This document shows, piece after piece, positions 62,249 to 64,000 of a DNA stretch of 64,000 nt. The stretch comes from Calditrichia bacterium (GTDB lineage Bacteria; Calditrichota; Calditrichia; Calditrichales; J004). The DNA lies in contig JACKAO010000005.1 in the NCBI GenBank assembly GCA_020635035.1, positions 1 through 64,000 on the forward strand, written 5' to 3'. A model generated the notes under the pieces. The model was not told where the DNA came from and did no database searches. It saw nothing but the letters and a program-made list of their open reading frames with translations. Every line of letters begins with the position of its first letter. The stretch's first letter is position 1. The position numbers were made by a program, and so were the translations under genes.

Positions 62249-64000
62249 TTATTCCTGCCAGGAAATCAGTATAAACCTGCTTTCGAAAGGCTTTAAGTTA
62301 ACCGCCGCTGTTTCTTTTATTTTTTGACCTAAAGCATTTGAATTATGGTATGATATTTTTTTTCCTGATGCTGTTATTTTAAATTCAGCAGGATTCCCGC
62401 TGCATTCCCGTAACTGCAGCAAAGCACTTCCCTGTCCGGTCGGAATGGCATTCACAACTAATACGTTTTCCGGGATACCCGCCATAAAAGTTTTGGGTGA
62501 GACAGTGTTTTTTCTTTCGTTACCTGGAATTACCCTTACCAGGAATGGAATCCTGTTGCCCCAGTTTTGTCGCGTCGTTGCATCAAAAGATTCTTTCTTC
62601 TTTGATGTCAGAGAATAATGCCATTCATGATAGCCCACCTGGTCTGCATTAAAATTTGTAGTCCAGTAATTGTTCATTGGCCAGCCATAAATATGAGTTG
62701 ATGAAGGTTTTGCACCGGCCTTATATCGGCCTGTATTGATATCACCCATTTGCATTAATGGCGCTTCATAAGGGGTAACAATAATTTCATTTTGCTCATT
62801 GCGGATACTTACAAAGTTCTGTACTGTATTCCAGTCATTCGCAGATCCGGGAATCTGATCATATCCTGCCTTAACAACTCCACCGGGAACATCAAAATAA
62901 ATGTTGCCCTTATCCAACTGAAAAGGCATGGCAATATAAATACCTTCCGCATCAACCACAGGTTTTTTAATAACACTATACAATAAATCAACTTTTTTCT
63001 CAGTGTTATACAGCCTGATTTCCACATTACAATCACCTGGATTCATAGCTGCTGCGCTGCTGCCTTTAAGAAACAGGCTATTCCAGATCGGACCTTTTTG
63101 AAAACCCGCAAACTCAATTTCAGTCATTGGAGTCCGGCTATAATCTTCCAGAGTAAAGCGCTCCATCTGGTTACGATTTGCGAGCTGTTCATAGATGAAT
63201 TGTCCAAGCGCCCAATCTGCCCCTTCATCACACAATTCAATTTTTAATTCTTTATCAAACAGACTGCTGATCACGCCTTTTTCATAATCAATTTTAATAT
63301 CATACCATTTGTTGGAAAATGACGATGGCTTGTTCCGTTCCGCAAAGACAGGTTTTCTCTCTTCATGCAATTGTTTTAAAACATAACTTTTATGTCCCAT
63401 AGCCGGGATATCATTCAGCCACATAGCCCAGTATGTTCCATCTGAACGGCTCTCCAGGGGCTGTATCAACATCAGATTACCCTGTTCATCTTTAATTTCA
63501 AACTGTTTCTCCGGATCCAGTATCTGGTGATCAATATAAACCACTGCCAGTCCGCTGCGAATCCAGTTCAGTGTATTGAAAATGTGAATAGTGACATTCT
63601 CATCTGTATTTACAACTGTCTGCAACATCCCCAACGCTTCTTCCCTGGCAATACGTGCACGACGTAATGCTTCCCAGGCGTAGGCTTCCTTTAGTGAACG
63701 CTGTTCCATCGTGCTTTTTCCAAACGGTTCACGCACACTTTCGGAATAACCCACGGTGTGCTCACCATAGTAAAGCAGCGCTTCGTTTGCAATACGGATG
63801 CGTTCATCAAATCCATCCGGAAGCTGCACCCCGGCAAGAGCAGCCATTGTGAATGCTCCCTGAGCGCTGATCAGATCAGTCTGCGCTTCACGCATTGCCA
63901 TTACTTCTCTGGCTGATGCCCCAAACCCATCTGTCCACCAATCCGGCCAGGCGGCACGGAATACCGGCAATTGATCAGAATATTTTTCTTCAACAGTTTC
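62249..64000 (-). CDS. GH38 alpha-mannosidase-like protein, C-terminal part (cut by window end)
   Basis: The frame is open to the window edge (about 584 residues visible) and its true start lies beyond 64000. The visible portion has the GH38 pattern WPDWWTDGFGASAREVMAMR, the middle segment LLYYGEHTVGYSESV near the first 80 visible residues, and C-terminal beta domains (VTIHIFNTLNWIRSGLAVVYI, NVEIRLYNTEKKVDLLYSV, RIPFLVRVIPGNERK, PFESRFILISW). The N-terminal catalytic barrel is missing from view, so activity cannot be checked. GH38 enzymes remove alpha-mannose from mannan or N-glycans. It pairs with the CBM9 gene at a 5-bp gap. Confidence 0.8.
   Translation of the reverse strand, partial: ETVEEKYSDQLPVFRAAWPDWWTDGFGASAREVMAMREAQTDLISAQGAFTMAALAGVQLPDGFDERIRIANEALLYYGEHTVGYSESVREPFGKSTMEQRSLKEAYAWEALRRARIAREEALGMLQTVVNTDENVTIHIFNTLNWIRSGLAVVYIDHQILDPEKQFEIKDEQGNLMLIQPLESRSDGTYWAMWLNDIPAMGHKSYVLKQLHEERKPVFAERNKPSSFSNKWYDIKIDYEKGVISSLFDKELKIELCDEGADWALGQFIYEQLANRNQMERFTLEDYSRTPMTEIEFAGFQKGPIWNSLFLKGSSAAAMNPGDCNVEIRLYNTEKKVDLLYSVIKKPVVDAEGIYIAMPFQLDKGNIYFDVPGGVVKAGYDQIPGSANDWNTVQNFVSIRNEQNEIIVTPYEAPLMQMGDINTGRYKAGAKPSSTHIYGWPMNNYWTTNFNADQVGYHEWHYSLTSKKKESFDATTRQNWGNRIPFLVRVIPGNERKNTVSPKTFMAGIPENVLVVNAIPTGQGSALLQLRECSGNPAEFKITASGKKISYHNSNALGQKIKETAAVNLKPFESRFILISWQE

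Overview
The window reads as chromosomal DNA of a Gram-negative bacterium of the FCB superphylum, most likely a Calditrichota- or Ignavibacteriota-like lineage. The evidence is AT-rich codon use, a TonB-dependent receptor with an N-terminal carboxypeptidase-like domain, a PorV/PorQ-family protein, C-terminal sorting domains of the NYPNPFNPST type (type IX secretion), many outer-membrane lipoproteins, and curli genes csgE/F/G of the Bacteroidota-like long form. This taxonomic call is an inference from protein families; no rRNA gene is present.

Layout. (1) 1-3310: two nucleotide-sugar epimerases (UDP-glucuronate epimerase and galE) interleaved with three decayed toxin-antitoxin-like modules (AbiEii/DUF6922, a minimal nucleotidyltransferase tail, DUF4258/DUF2283). 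(2) 3583-18127: a secreted pullulanase-type GH13 followed by mostly minus-strand housekeeping genes: uvrC, a YdjC-like deacetylase, methylmalonyl-CoA epimerase, an RpiB-like protein coupled to guaB, hutH and an exonuclease-DinG helicase. (3) 18216-32216: a very large curli island. csgE-csgF-csgG lies first, behind a near-ideal CRP-like site. Seven intact curlin-repeat proteins (115-510 aa) and one curlin pseudogene follow on the same strand, then an unusual envelope protein (Ig-like plus degenerate OmpA-like) and a PD40 propeller lipoprotein. Two curlin genes share a 117-bp leader that is about 97% identical and is closed by an 8-bp inverted repeat touching the Shine-Dalgarno sequence. This is a candidate cis-regulatory RNA and the most novel-looking signal in the window. 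(4) 32417-32627: two serine tRNA genes, followed by a palindromic operator-like sequence and a small unknown gene. (5) 33320-43092: secreted GH76 alpha-1,6-mannanase and GH3 enzymes, a WG-repeat protein, an ABC exporter, and two secreted proteins with type IX sorting tails. (6) 43243-64000: a chito-oligosaccharide utilisation locus. Ten minus-strand genes with gaps of 5 to about 50 bp run from a NagC-like ROK repressor through ROK kinase, sodium symporter, GH20 hexosaminidase, TonB receptor and surface proteins to a chitobiose phosphorylase (GH94). An AmpG-like permease converges on them, and a CBM9 protein plus a GH38 mannosidase (cut by the window end) lie upstream.

How it fits together. 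GH20/GH94/ROK genes release and phosphorolyse GlcNAc oligomers, while GH38 and GH76 attack mannose linkages and GH3/GH13 attack glucans. The substrate set resembles fungal cell wall or N-glycan material. The curli island would provide an amyloid matrix or adhesion surface. Its CRP-like sites suggest a link to catabolic state, although that link is an inference.
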